From: Bacteroidales bacterium
GTDB taxonomy: Bacteria; Bacteroidota; Bacteroidia; Bacteroidales; F082
Direction of reading: 5' to 3'
Assembly: GCA_017561025.1 (NCBI GenBank)
Contig: JAFZDU010000124.1
Location: 17,202 to 81,201, forward strand
Length of the DNA: 64,000 nucleotides
The notes under the pieces are model-generated. The model saw only the letters and a list, made by a program, of their open reading frames with translations. It made no database searches and was not told the origin of the DNA. The position numbers and the translations under genes are program-made. Below are positions 8,868 through 19,300 of this stretch, piece by piece (the first letter of the stretch is position 1; the number at the start of each line of letters is the position of its first letter).

Positions 8868-8944
8868 GTTTTAATTAATTCATAATGCATAATTCTCCAG
8901 ACGCTTCAATGCGTGTTTATTTTTATGGTTTCATTGAAACGTCT
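8868..8944 (-). repeat. Composite of short palindromic repeats upstream of the cyclase gene
   Basis: Two repeat types abut here. At about 8870-8894 there is an AATTCATAATGCATAATT-type AT-rich palindrome that recurs at 34342-34376 and 34427-34458. At 8899-8911 and 8932-8944 lie 13-base inverted arms (AGACGCTTCAATG and CATTGAAACGTCT) with a single mismatch. The second arm resembles the GAGACG...CGTCTC palindromes scattered through many Bacteroidota genomes. No T-run follows on the minus strand, so a terminator is unlikely. Confidence 0.7.
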
Positions 8945-8964
8945 CTACAAACCATTCCTAATTA

Positions 8965-11397
8965 TTATTGATTTGGTGTTGGCATTTCTGCTTCACTGCC
9001 TCCTACTTGTGCCTTTCTCTCGAGTTCCATCTTGCCGAAGCGGAATACGAGTCCTGCACTGATTGAACGGCTATTAAACTTGAATGAGCTGTATGAGATA
9101 TAATATGGGTTTGTCGTGTTGTTGTCCCATTTGTTCCAATTGAAGATATCGTTTACATTGATATGAACTGACATCTTTCTGTCGAAGAAATCTGCACGCA
9201 ATCCGCAGTTGATGGAATAGTTAGCTTGTTTCTCAGCAAAGAGAGACTTCTGTGGAGAGCGATAGTTTCCTGACGCATGGATCTCATACTTGTTCCACAA
9301 CTTAGCCCACACATTAAGACGCATACTATATACCAACGAATTATCCTTTATGACATCATTATTCAACTTATTGAAGACTGTTTCATAATAATAGTCATAT
9401 ACATTGGCATATAATCTCATATTGAACATAGCTGTCGGACGATATGTGACATTAGCTTCGAGACCTTTTCTTGAAGACTTGCCTACGTTGACAGGATATG
9501 AATATTGTACATATCTTCCGAAGAAGTCGTCATATATAACATCATTGATGTTGTCAACAGTATTTTTGGAATCTCTGTAATATGCTGTAATACCCACTGA
9601 TCCGAATCTATTCCAGTATTTTGTCCAGCCTCCTTCGATAGAAGTGGTATATGTTGGGAGAAGTTCTGGATTACCTGTAGAGAATGATTCTGTGGTATAG
9701 AATCTATAATCGGTGAGGTTTCTTGCACTTGGAGGAGCGATGCGTCGTGAATAGCTCAAATTGAAGTTATGCATCGACTTGGTTCTATAGGAAAGGTGTA
9801 TGGACGGACGCCAGTTGAGATAGTCTTTGTCTGTATTGCTTGTGGTGTAGCCGTCGATATTGCACCATAGTTTTTCATATTCCATTCTGATGCCAGGCTT
9901 CACGACAAACCTGCCCCATTTCTGTTGAAGAGTAAAATAAAGGTCATATTCGTTAGAACCTACTTCTCTGTCGAAGCTTCGCATTATATCATTCACATAA
10001 ACCTCACCAGCAATAGTATCATAATCTATATAATAAGTATCAGGGCTATACGAATAAGAAGCGCCGAGGCCAATCTCGCCGTTTTCTGAATAAGGCAGAG
10101 AATAGTCGAGGTTGAGGCCGCAGCCTAGATCATTATAAAATGATATCTCTCTATAATCTACATTCATCCAAGGCTGTGCGGTATAATATCTTTTCTGGTA
10201 ATCATTGTCGCTACCATCTGCTATATTGCCAGTCATTCTGAGGCTGATGTTATGGCCATCGTTGTTGAACTTATGCATATATTGCAATCCGCCATGGAAG
10301 AAATTACCATGACCGGATGACTCGCCGTATGTCTTATAATGATACATTCCTGAATCTTGCATATATTCATGACGGAAAGTCTCGTTGAAGCTCTCGCTTC
10401 TTGAAGTGTTAGGCCATCCTCCGACCCATACGGAGATGGTGTTCATGGTGTCGATATTATAATCGAAGTTGATGTTGAAGCCACCGCCATAATTGTTAGA
10501 GAAGGAGTCTCCGTTGTATGTGGTATGGTTTGTTGTATCGAACGCATTGTCGAAAGATGTGCTATAACCATTGGTGTAGTTTTTCCATTGTGAATAAGAG
10601 CCATTGACATAAAGGTTGAGCGACATCTTCTCATTAGCCCATACATACGAAGCCCAAGGTGAGGCATTTGGTGAAGAAGAAGCTCTCAGTCCAAAGCTGA
10701 GGAACTGGTTCTTTTTAATCTTCGAGTTTGTGACGATATTGATGATGCCGCCATCACTGTTAGAAGAATAACGCGCAGAAGGATTCGTTATCACCTCAAT
10801 TCTCTCAAGCGCGTTAGCAGGCATCTGCTGTAAATATGTCTTGAGATTCTCTTCGTTCAAATTAGATGGCTGACCGTTAATCCAAATCTCTACCGATGAG
10901 ACACCGCGCAACGACACATTACCGTCAACATCGACCTCCACTCCTGGTGCATTCTGCAACGCATCTGATACTGTACCAGTCTGTATGCTCGGGTCCTCAC
11001 TTACGTTATACAAAGTCTTCTCACCCTCGCTACTGAACAAAGGACGCTTCTCAACGATTACAACTTCATCGAGTCTGGTGCTTCCTGGCTTCATCTTTAC
11101 CACTCCCAAATCCATATCAGAAGTGACATCGATAATGCTTCTTATCGATTCATAACCAATAGAAGACACCAAAAAAAGATATTTACCGTCAGGAATATGC
11201 TCCGCCTTGAAATATCCGTTCTCGTTAGACGAGGCTCCTGAAACAAAGACAGAATCTACTGCTCGCATAAAACCTATATTGACGAAAGGCAGTTTCTCGT
11301 TGTTCAAACTATCAACCAGAACTCCGCTAACACTATTCTGTGAAAACAACTGAATATTAAACAATATCAACGACAATATAAAAAGGATCTTCTTCAT
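8965..11397 (-). CDS. TonB-dependent outer-membrane receptor-like beta-barrel protein
   Basis: About 810 residues from the ATG at 11397, where the signal peptide MKKILFILSL... ends at FSQ with mature Gln20. An upstream in-frame ATG at 11523 would extend the frame over mgsA and the promoter, and is rejected. Domains in order: a carboxypeptidase-regulatory-like beta-sandwich (about 20-105, SVSGVLVDS...), a TonB plug (about 115-235, with SLRGVSSVEIWINGQPSN and ITNPSARYSS) and a large 22-strand-type barrel ending in an aromatic-rich C-terminus. This is the OMP_b-brl_3 subtype and not a SusC. No SusD partner is adjacent. The ligand is unknown; metal or peptide uptake is possible. Confidence 0.88.
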   Translation of the reverse strand: MKKILFILSLILFNIQLFSQNSVSGVLVDSLNNEKLPFVNIGFMRAVDSVFVSGASSNENGYFKAEHIPDGKYLFLVSSIGYESIRSIIDVTSDMDLGVVKMKPGSTRLDEVVIVEKRPLFSSEGEKTLYNVSEDPSIQTGTVSDALQNAPGVEVDVDGNVSLRGVSSVEIWINGQPSNLNEENLKTYLQQMPANALERIEVITNPSARYSSNSDGGIINIVTNSKIKKNQFLSFGLRASSSPNASPWASYVWANEKMSLNLYVNGSYSQWKNYTNGYSTSFDNAFDTTNHTTYNGDSFSNNYGGGFNINFDYNIDTMNTISVWVGGWPNTSRSESFNETFRHEYMQDSGMYHYKTYGESSGHGNFFHGGLQYMHKFNNDGHNISLRMTGNIADGSDNDYQKRYYTAQPWMNVDYREISFYNDLGCGLNLDYSLPYSENGEIGLGASYSYSPDTYYIDYDTIAGEVYVNDIMRSFDREVGSNEYDLYFTLQQKWGRFVVKPGIRMEYEKLWCNIDGYTTSNTDKDYLNWRPSIHLSYRTKSMHNFNLSYSRRIAPPSARNLTDYRFYTTESFSTGNPELLPTYTTSIEGGWTKYWNRFGSVGITAYYRDSKNTVDNINDVIYDDFFGRYVQYSYPVNVGKSSRKGLEANVTYRPTAMFNMRLYANVYDYYYETVFNKLNNDVIKDNSLVYSMRLNVWAKLWNKYEIHASGNYRSPQKSLFAEKQANYSINCGLRADFFDRKMSVHINVNDIFNWNKWDNNTTNPYYISYSSFKFNSRSISAGLVFRFGKMELERKAQVGGSEAEMPTPNQ

Positions 11398-11414
11398 GAT
11401 TATATATTTATTAA

Positions 11415-11453
11415 AAAATTGCTTTTTTGAATCCCCAAATTTAAAGCAATTTT
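11415..11453 (-). promoter_or_regulatory. Promoter region with inverted repeat, TonB-dependent receptor gene
   Basis: On the minus strand, TAAATTTG (11436-11443) matches the Bacteroidota -7 box TAnnTTTG, 38 bp upstream of the chosen start. It is framed by a perfect 11-base inverted repeat, AAAATTGCTTT (11415-11425) and AAAGCAATTTT (11443-11453). The arm positions fit an operator, or a stem at the 5' end of the mRNA. Confidence 0.5.
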
Positions 11454-11498
11454 TCATTGGTTTGTTTTTTAGTTTCAAAAAAATAACAGCTGAAAGTG

Positions 11499-11861
11499 TC
11501 AGCCTATTGCCTTTATGAGACAATCAGCAGAGGCTCTGTTACAAGCTGTCGGAACGTCATAAAGCACACTCAGTCTCAGCAATGCCTTGACATCGACGTC
11601 GTGTGGCTGACTTGTCATAGGATCCCAGAAAAATATGAGATAATCTATCTTTCCTTCAGTGATAAGGGCGCCTAATTGCTGGTCTCCTCCCAATGGTCCC
11701 GACTTAAGACATTGTATGTTAGGCAACACTTGCGACAATATCTTTCCTGTGGTTCCGGTAGCATAGAATTCGTTGCCTAATAATTTATCGGAATGTTCTG
11801 ATACCCATTTCAGAAGATCTGGTTTTTTAGCGTCATGTGCAACAAGAGCAATAGTTTTCAT
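11499..11861 (-). CDS. mgsA: Methylglyoxal synthase
   Basis: Converts dihydroxyacetone phosphate to methylglyoxal and phosphate, a bypass that relieves sugar-phosphate stress; cytoplasmic. The 120 residues carry the family signatures: ALVAHDAKK at the N-terminus, ATGTTG (phosphate loop), SGPLGGDQQ with the conserved GGDQQ containing the catalytic Asp, FFWDP near Asp101-type residues, and CNRASAD near the C-terminus. The length is slightly shorter than E. coli MgsA (152), as is usual in Bacteroidota. It has its own promoter and is separated from the upstream SusCD operon by a terminator. Confidence 0.96.
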   Translation of the reverse strand: MKTIALVAHDAKKPDLLKWVSEHSDKLLGNEFYATGTTGKILSQVLPNIQCLKSGPLGGDQQLGALITEGKIDYLIFFWDPMTSQPHDVDVKALLRLSVLYDVPTACNRASADCLIKAIG

Positions 11862-11889
11862 ATGTTTTTTTATTTATTCAATTAAGGTC

Positions 11890-11897
11890 CAAAGGTA
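11890..11897 (-). promoter_or_regulatory. Bacteroidota -7 promoter box for mgsA
   Basis: The complement of CAAAGGTA reads TACCTTTG, a match to TAnnTTTG, 29 bp upstream of the mgsA ATG and just beyond the terminator of the upstream operon. Confidence 0.55.
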
Positions 11898-11921
11898 AAA
11901 AATAATTTATAAAATCTCTAT

Positions 11922-11966
11922 AAAAAAATAAGGTCTAAAACAGAATTTTACCCGCTTTAGACCTTA
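11922..11966 (-). terminator. Rho-independent terminator of the SusC-SusD-PNGase operon
   Basis: An 11-base perfect stem, TAAGGTCTAAA (11929-11939) and TTTAGACCTTA (11956-11966), is followed on the minus strand by seven T (A-run at 11922-11928). It lies 30 bp past the stop of the PNGase F-like gene. Confidence 0.85.
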
Positions 11967-11996
11967 ACGTCATTATTTCATTTTAATGAGCTATAC

Positions 11997-14564
11997 TTAT
12001 TTAATGATAAGTTTTTCTGTCTTCATTGTTCCACCTAAAATCTTAACGAAATATACACCGCTTGGGAAGTCTGAAACGTCTATTGTTCTGCTGCCGCTGA
12101 AAGCGAATTTCTTCATTTCCTGGCCTTGAGCATTAAGAATCAAGACGCTTAACTTACCATTTTGATAATCTGATGAGAAGTTAACATTTGAAGATGCAGG
12201 GTTAGGGAATATGTTAACGTTGAAGTCGATGATGTTTTCATTAACAGCAACATCACTGCCATCGAGAACGTTGATATTATTACTATAAGTAACAACTTTA
12301 CCTGATACTCTCAAGACAGGGTTGTCTGGCAAATCACATTGAGGACATGAGTTTTGACCATTGACGCAGTCAGGATAGTTAGGGTGACATTGGTCGATGT
12401 AAGTTGGGTCTAATTCGTAGAAGATATTAGCGCATCCGTTGCTTACATAGTCAGAGAGGTCGAAGTCCCAAACCATTGCGATGCTACCTGGGCACCATCC
12501 TGAACGTTCGTAAGTCCAAGTACCAGCTTGTGGTTGGCATCCTGCTGGGTTAGGGTTACATGTTCTCCACAAGTGTTGGTCATAAACCTTAACGTCGTTG
12601 ATTCTTACGCCGTGTGTAGCTTCATAGAACTCAGCAGCATTGCCTGTGTTGTATGAAGTACCGCCTGTTGTGTAGCTGCTCCAGTTGTGACCTGTTGTGA
12701 TGAGTTTCAATCTTGCTGCTTCTGTATATTCTGGGAATGTATAATCAACATCAGGGATTGGTTGTTGGTTAGCATAGTCGCCAAATGAGAAGATGTCGAA
12801 CCAGATTTCATCAACATTAGCATAAGCGAATTCTGGAGCACCTTTTGTCATTTCAAATGTAAGTGTTGGGTTATATCCGTTGCCATTCCATGACTCGAAG
12901 TATAATTCAAATTCTACCAAGCCTTGGAGTACAGAAGTGAAGTCTGTTACATCGAGATTGTCTTCACATTCTACGCCGAAAGGAGTTGTGTAGCGGAAGA
13001 GCTCCATCCATTGTCCGCGGTAGTTTCTAACTTTAACACCACCAACGCGGTCGTATGTGTCGCATACACCGTCAACACAGTTGTGATCGTATTGAGCCTT
13101 GATGTTGTTGAAAGCGCCTACGTGAGTTGGCATTGCATAGTTACCAACAGCTTTGTGAATTGAAGGTGTACAGATAAGGTCGCCGTTCATTGTTGTTACG
13201 TTGACGTTATCATATTCCTTTGTTATAGTGAATGAAGATGTTTTTGTTGTAACGTTACCGCCTGAAGTAGTGACGCTGACAGTCATATCAAATTCGCCAT
13301 AACGAGATGGTGTCCAATAGTTATAGAAGTAACCGTTTTCTGGGTTATTAGGCTCGTCAGTACTCAAGACAACATCTTCACCATCGATAGTACATCTTAC
13401 ATCTTCGAAATGGAGAGCATCAGCGTGTTCAACTTGGAGGCTGACGTTCAAGATGATAGGTTTCAATTCTGGAAGATATACGTTTGTTCCATCGTAAGGA
13501 CGGCGGATTGTGATATCTGTTGAATATGCCATTGGGTCGATTACCTCGAAAGTCTTCACTACATCTGGAGCTGCGAGCCATTCGTCGTTACCAGCTTGAG
13601 TAGCCTTTAAAGAGACAGTACCTGTTTCACCTGTGAGTGTCAAGACATTGCCGTTCAAAGTAGCTGGACCGCTAATCATTTCGAAAGAAACAGGAAGACC
13701 TGATGTTGAAGTAGCTTCTAATGTATAAGGAGGGTTTATTGTCAATTGTTTTGGAATGTCAGGCAAGTTGATGTATTGCATGTTACCTTCTGGCATTTGA
13801 CGAACCAAGAAGTTGTCGAAGCCGCCTGTACCGCCTTGGCAGTGGAAGAAGATACCGTCCCATACTTTATAGTCGCGCATATCGCCTGAACCTGGAGTCA
13901 TGCCCATATTGAGTTCTGTAGCTTCAGAGAGCTGCATCCATTCGCCCCAGTTTGTTCCGTCGAAATCTTTAACGAAGACTGTCAAAGAGCCTGCGCCGTC
14001 GTATGCTGAGAAGTCGAATGACATTTTGTATCTTGCCCAACCTTCTTGACGGTAGTTGCTGATGAGGAGGTCTGTTCCGTCAGGGAGAACGATGTTTGGA
14101 TGTCTGTCGTTGCCGCTACCAGCAATGCGGAGATAAACGCCGCCGTCGCCATCAGTCATGCCTTGGAGGATATTGCCATCGCCGTCGGCGTCATAACCTA
14201 CACCAGCGAAGACACCCCACCATGCTGGAGTGATGTCAAATTCAAAGTCGATGATGCCGCCGTCTTTGAAGTTGAAATTGAAGTTGCTTGAAGCCTTACG
14301 TGTTGCTGTTCTACCAACGCCTGGACCGCCGTATGGATAGTAGATAGCAATACTTTCATTTGGTGATAACAAACCATCACAGCTGTAGTCAACGTCGAAG
14401 TCTTGTGAGCTTGATGCTGTTTGATAATGTGTTGACCAGTTGTCTTGTCCGTTGAGACATTGAGTACCTATTGAATAATTGTCGAAATTGATTACGTACT
14501 CAACTTGTGCGTTAACCACAGTTAAGCACAACATCATTGATAATAATAAGAATACTTTTTTCAT
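11997..14564 (-). CDS. T9SS-exported PNGase F-like peptide-N-glycosidase, copy 1
   Basis: An 855-residue exported protein with a signal peptide ending NAQ (mature Gln20). A jelly-roll-like region with Asp-rich turns spans 30-255, an Ig-like domain about 260-345, a second beta-sandwich 350-450, the two-domain PNGase F-like core about 460-765, and a type A T9SS sorting domain about 785-855 (FPNPASSNVNF, GVYFVKI). PNGase F cleaves the glycosylamine bond of Asn-linked glycans. Compared with my recollection of the Elizabethkingia enzyme, the three key acids are all present: Asp505 (in CDTYDR), Glu557 (in YFESW) and Glu645 (in GNAAEF). The GWCPG motif at 689-693 is also shared. It is the third gene of a SusC-SusD operon, 19 bp after SusD, and has a full paralogue at 34457-37045. 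Confidence 0.85.
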   Translation of the reverse strand: MKKVFLLLSMMLCLTVVNAQVEYVINFDNYSIGTQCLNGQDNWSTHYQTASSSQDFDVDYSCDGLLSPNESIAIYYPYGGPGVGRTATRKASSNFNFNFKDGGIIDFEFDITPAWWGVFAGVGYDADGDGNILQGMTDGDGGVYLRIAGSGNDRHPNIVLPDGTDLLISNYRQEGWARYKMSFDFSAYDGAGSLTVFVKDFDGTNWGEWMQLSEATELNMGMTPGSGDMRDYKVWDGIFFHCQGGTGGFDNFLVRQMPEGNMQYINLPDIPKQLTINPPYTLEATSTSGLPVSFEMISGPATLNGNVLTLTGETGTVSLKATQAGNDEWLAAPDVVKTFEVIDPMAYSTDITIRRPYDGTNVYLPELKPIILNVSLQVEHADALHFEDVRCTIDGEDVVLSTDEPNNPENGYFYNYWTPSRYGEFDMTVSVTTSGGNVTTKTSSFTITKEYDNVNVTTMNGDLICTPSIHKAVGNYAMPTHVGAFNNIKAQYDHNCVDGVCDTYDRVGGVKVRNYRGQWMELFRYTTPFGVECEDNLDVTDFTSVLQGLVEFELYFESWNGNGYNPTLTFEMTKGAPEFAYANVDEIWFDIFSFGDYANQQPIPDVDYTFPEYTEAARLKLITTGHNWSSYTTGGTSYNTGNAAEFYEATHGVRINDVKVYDQHLWRTCNPNPAGCQPQAGTWTYERSGWCPGSIAMVWDFDLSDYVSNGCANIFYELDPTYIDQCHPNYPDCVNGQNSCPQCDLPDNPVLRVSGKVVTYSNNINVLDGSDVAVNENIIDFNVNIFPNPASSNVNFSSDYQNGKLSVLILNAQGQEMKKFAFSGSRTIDVSDFPSGVYFVKILGGTMKTEKLIIK

Positions 14565-14583
14565 TTGTAAAATTTTTAATTAT

Positions 14584-16302
14584 TTATTCCATCCACCATA
14601 CCTTAGTTTCTCTTGTGTCGCCATGACTCATTTTCTTAACTTGCTCGTTATAGTTATCATAGTTGTAAGTCACCTCTGATTGTGGGTATGGCAATCTATA
14701 TGTAACGAGTTTTTGATGATCAATTGTTGTAGGAGTTGTAACGCCTGAACCTATTGTACGACGTGTGAGGCTCCATGCTTCATTAGCTTGACGGAAGAGA
14801 TCCAGCCAACGTTGTTGATAGATGAATTCGAGATAAGCTGTTTCATCATACATGAAGCTGTAGTCGAGATAAACCATCTCATTCATGACTTGTGAAGCAT
14901 AAGCATCAGAGAGCGCCCAAAGGTCTCCGCCGTCCAATATTGCCTGAAGTTCTGGGTATATATATTTATATGTAGCCTCTGTTCCGTAAATAGGAAGCTG
15001 CAACCACATATAGAATGAATATTTGATACCATTTCTGATAGCTTCTTCCAATGCCATACCAAGACCGCCTGGAACTATACCTTTTGCTATCATTTCAGCT
15101 TTGATAAAGTGGATTTCTGCTGGGCTTATCATGATTTGAGGTACAAATACATGGTCGCGGATAAGGTAGAAGTTGAATGGAGAATACAAGCAAGCAGGGC
15201 CTTTAAATCCGTAGTTCTTGTCTCTTGCTGATGAGTAAGGAGTACCGCCTTCTGTTGGGGTATTAGCGTCTCTCATCTGAGGATAAGCTCTCCATGCTCC
15301 TTCAGGATAGCCATCTGACTTGTTGTTTGTGTCGAAGAAAACATAGACTCTTGGGTCGAAGATTCTGTTGTCGATAGTATCTGTTGGCTTTGACATCTGA
15401 GCGAAGACAGTCTCACCCATTCTCAGGTTTTTATGTTCTCTGAATGACCAGCCTTCATCGCCGAATGTGCTGCCAAGATATTGTGGCCATAATGCAAAAG
15501 CACCGTTACCGCTATAATAATAGTCATCTATGACAGGCATGTTGTAAGCTGTTTGTAATAACGTATCAGCGAAAGCAGGGTCTTTCTCACGCATTCTCAT
15601 ACCATGACGTAAGATCAAAGAGTTGGCAATCTTAGCCCATTTGGAGTAATCGTTATGATACATTACATCGTATGAACCGAGGGTATAGTATTGGTTGCCG
15701 AGAGATGTGACGGCACCTGCATTATTCAATATTTCTCTAGCCCATACTAATTTTGACAATACTGACTTATAGATAGACTCTTGAGAATCGTATTTTGGTT
15801 TTCTGTTTGCTTCTGTATCATACCATATATAGCCGGCTTCTGAGTAAGGGATATCGCCGAACATATCGGTAACTTTAAGAGTTTTGTAAGCATCTAACAC
15901 TATAAGCTGAGCTCTTACTTTATCATCTATTTCGTTATCGCCTGTTGTTGCGCACATCTCATCGAGACGTTTGTCGATATCGTGGATATTAGCCAAAGCC
16001 AGATAGTAGTTATTCCAAACAGCATCTACGCCAATGCTATAGTTGCCCCAAGCTTCTGATGTAAGAGCACCGAGTTCTGTCTCAGGATAGAATATTTCAT
16101 TCCAAAGATAGAACTGCTCGTTACTGTTCCAGCAGAGAGAGTTGACAACGCCGTTAAACATCGGGCCGATATCAGTACCTGTAGGACTCATTGGGTTTTT
16201 ATTCATCTCTTCGAAGCCTTTTGTACATGAGCCAAAGAAGAGAGCACCGACTACTGTTGATGCTAAAAATATGTTTTTGAGATTTAATATGTTCTTTTTC
16301 AT
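14584..16302 (-). CDS. SusD/RagB-family surface nutrient-binding lipoprotein
   Basis: A 572-residue lipoprotein (lipobox FFGSC, Cys26). The mature start, CTKGFEEMNKNPMSPT, is typical of the SusD-like family that pairs with SusC barrels. The helical TPR-like regions (VWNNYYLALANIHDIDKRLDEM, TLKVTDMFGDIPYSEAGY, YKSVLSKLVWAREIL) and a C-terminal YQQRWLDLF motif also fit. It sits on the outside of the outer membrane as a lid over its SusC partner and captures ligand. SusC lies 19 bp upstream and the PNGase F-like gene 19 bp downstream, so the ligand is probably an N-glycan, glycopeptide or peptide (inference). Confidence 0.93.
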   Translation of the reverse strand: MKKNILNLKNIFLASTVVGALFFGSCTKGFEEMNKNPMSPTGTDIGPMFNGVVNSLCWNSNEQFYLWNEIFYPETELGALTSEAWGNYSIGVDAVWNNYYLALANIHDIDKRLDEMCATTGDNEIDDKVRAQLIVLDAYKTLKVTDMFGDIPYSEAGYIWYDTEANRKPKYDSQESIYKSVLSKLVWAREILNNAGAVTSLGNQYYTLGSYDVMYHNDYSKWAKIANSLILRHGMRMREKDPAFADTLLQTAYNMPVIDDYYYSGNGAFALWPQYLGSTFGDEGWSFREHKNLRMGETVFAQMSKPTDTIDNRIFDPRVYVFFDTNNKSDGYPEGAWRAYPQMRDANTPTEGGTPYSSARDKNYGFKGPACLYSPFNFYLIRDHVFVPQIMISPAEIHFIKAEMIAKGIVPGGLGMALEEAIRNGIKYSFYMWLQLPIYGTEATYKYIYPELQAILDGGDLWALSDAYASQVMNEMVYLDYSFMYDETAYLEFIYQQRWLDLFRQANEAWSLTRRTIGSGVTTPTTIDHQKLVTYRLPYPQSEVTYNYDNYNEQVKKMSHGDTRETKVWWME

Positions 16303-16321
16303 AATTTTTCTCCTTCCTTAA

Positions 16322-19300
16322 TTAAAGACCAAATCTAAGTGAGAATATAAATGAACGTGTCATTGGGAATGAACCATATTCAAGACCTTGAGCGTTACCA
16401 GTTCCCAAAGTTCCTTCAGGGTTGATATTGTCTGGTAATGACTTATAGATGTAGAACAAGTCACGTCCTGTCACAGATATTGATGCGTTTTGGAACACTT
16501 TAAGTTTTTGAAGTATTCTTTCTGGGAAAGTATAGCTAAGTGTTATTTCGCGCATTTTAATCCATGTATTGTCAACGATACCTGGAGTTGTGAGGTAGTT
16601 GCCCCAACCGCCGTAGTTAGGCATATATTTATAATAGTAATGTACCACCTGTTCGTTTTCTGTCACATCACCTGTTTCAGGATTTACCTGGACACCTGGC
16701 AATACAACGCCATAGTTGCCTAAGAAGTTGCCTTCTGCATCGTAAAGTGGAAGACCATTGCCTTCACGTTCGTACAATGTCTCATTGCTTTGGCCTGTCT
16801 GCATTGCGATAACGTATGAACCGCAGTAGATCTGGCCGCCGAGTTTAGCATCGATCAATGCGTAAACAGAGAGGTTCTTGTAGTTGTATTTCATGTTGAT
16901 ACCGCCTGTTACAGCAGGAGCGCAGTTGCCTACAGGAACGCGTTGGTTTGTCTTGAGATATTCTGTACCTTCTTCATTGAGAACAGGACGCATATTACCT
17001 TCGCTGTCTTCTGCATAAACATAATCCCAGCCGTAGATTGTACCATATTGTTCTCCTTCTTGAACAGCGATAGCTGGACCATTAGAGCCCCATACTTCTG
17101 ACAAGATATACATGTCGGCACCGCCTAAGTCGACGATACGGTTAGTGTTTCTTGCGAGGTTAAGACCTAATTGAAGATAGCTGTCAGGTCTTTGGTACAC
17201 ATTGTAATTAACGATAGCCTCGATACCTTTGTTAGTAACAACACCTGTGTTGATACGAGCACTGCTTGAACCTGATGACACTGCCATTGGTGAAGCGAGA
17301 ATCTGATCCCATGAATAGATGTCGTAATATGTGAAGTCCATATTGACCTTATCCCAAAGACCGAAGTCAACACCTACTTCGTAAGAACGTTGACGTTGTG
17401 GCTTCAATTGAAGTGGAGGTACCTGTGTTGGCAATGTTGATGTCAACTGACCGCCAAATGAACCTGTGTTGTATGTGAAGTCTAACTGATAAGGACTGTC
17501 GTCACTTGCTGTCATAGCAGCAGAACCTCTTACCTTCAAGAAGCTGATAGGTCCCCAGTTGATTTTGAATGCTTCTGTCAAAATGAAGCTCAATGTTGCA
17601 GATGGATAGAAATAGCTGTTGTTATCCATAGGCAATGTTGATGACCAATCGTTTCTTCCTGTCAAGTCCAAGAAAAGATAGTTTCTATAAGATACGTTCA
17701 AGAAACCATACAATGAGTTGACTTGTTTTTCATAACGTGACTCACCAGGAAGCATGCTTGTTGTGAGAGGGTTAGCACCACCGCTGATGTAGTTGTAGAA
17801 TGTGTATAAGTCAGCATAAGCCCATGTGCCTGTGCCTGCCCACAATCCGTATGTGTTTCTGTAATAACGTTCACCACCGAATGAAAGTCTTGCGTTGAAC
17901 AATGAACCGAAGATATAGTCTTTATGAGCTGTCAAGAGGAAGTCTGCATCAAGAGTATAGTCTCTTGTCATGTTTTGCTTGTAATAACCACCTGTCATTC
18001 CATCAGCTGCAGTAGGCTTGTTCTTTGTTTCATATTGATCTAAGCTGAAGTCGAGAGCAGCCTTTCCTGCCAATGTCAACCAATCTGTGATATCGTAAGT
18101 GAGGCGGAATGAACCGTATGCCTTATCACGATCAAGAGTTGTGTTGTTGTTATAGAATGACCAGAATGTGTTTGAGTTGATATATTGGAATGGATAGTTG
18201 CCCCATTCTGTCATTGTACCGTCAGCTTGTTCATATTCCTGTGATTCGATGCCTTGCCAGCTTCTTGGCCAGCTGTAGAGAAGACCTTTGTTGAAGTTGC
18301 TGTAAGATTCACCGAGAACAGGTGAGTTGAGACGATGATAATCGAAATATGTGAAAGAGATGTCAGCTTTTATCTTTTCAGAGATATTCAACAAAGAACC
18401 GACATTGAATGTTGTCTGGCTGAGGTTACAGTTGTCGATGATAGCATCAGAGCGGTCATCAGTGATAGAGACTCTTATTGAACCGAAGTCACCAGCATTT
18501 TGGAAAGAGATATTGTTGGTGAAAGAGTGAGAGTTCTTGTACAACATGCTGAGGTTGTCTGGCTGTGGAGAATAATTTCTTACAGAACCGTCCCACCATA
18601 TCATCTGAGTTCCGTCCATGACAGGTCCCCATGAAACAGCGCCGCCATAATAGCCGAATGTTGTGTTGGTAGATTCACCTTCAGGGCCGTTATCTGAGTT
18701 ATAGTTGCCATTATAAATATAATTGCCATCAGCGTCTTGTGTCAAGGTTGGAGTCATGAAAGAAACAGGACCGCCAGCGCCATATTTATTTTGAACGTCA
18801 CGGTAACCGTAAGGTGAAGTCAACTTGTATGTTGATGAGAAGTTGATGCCTAGACCTTTTTGTTTCTTACCTTTTTTTGTTGTGATGAGCACAACGCCAT
18901 TACCACCACGTGAGCCGTAAAGAGCAGCAGCAGTAGGTCCCTTCAAGATGTTGAGGTCTTCGATATCTTCCTGGTTGATATTGTTGAGAGCAGTACCCCA
19001 GTCCTGACCGCCGTCCCAACCAGTGACGCCGCCTTCGTTAGTCATAGGGACACCGTCAACGACAATAAGAGGCTGGTTGTCGCCAAAAATACTGTTGTTA
19101 CCACGGATAACAATACGTGAAGAACCGCCAGCAACACCGTCACCAGTGATAATCTGAACACCGGCAGCACGACCACTCAAGGAGTTGATGACGTTGTCGC
19201 TACCAGAACGTGTCAAATCAGCGCCGCTGATGTCTTCTGTTGCATAACCCAATTCTCTCTTCTGACGTTTGATACCTAAAGCTGTGACCACGACATTGTC

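Noticed and set aside
11398-11523. N-terminal extension of the TonB-dependent receptor to ATG 11523
   Set aside because: It would overlap the mgsA 3' end and the promoter, and would bury the signal peptide that begins at 11397.
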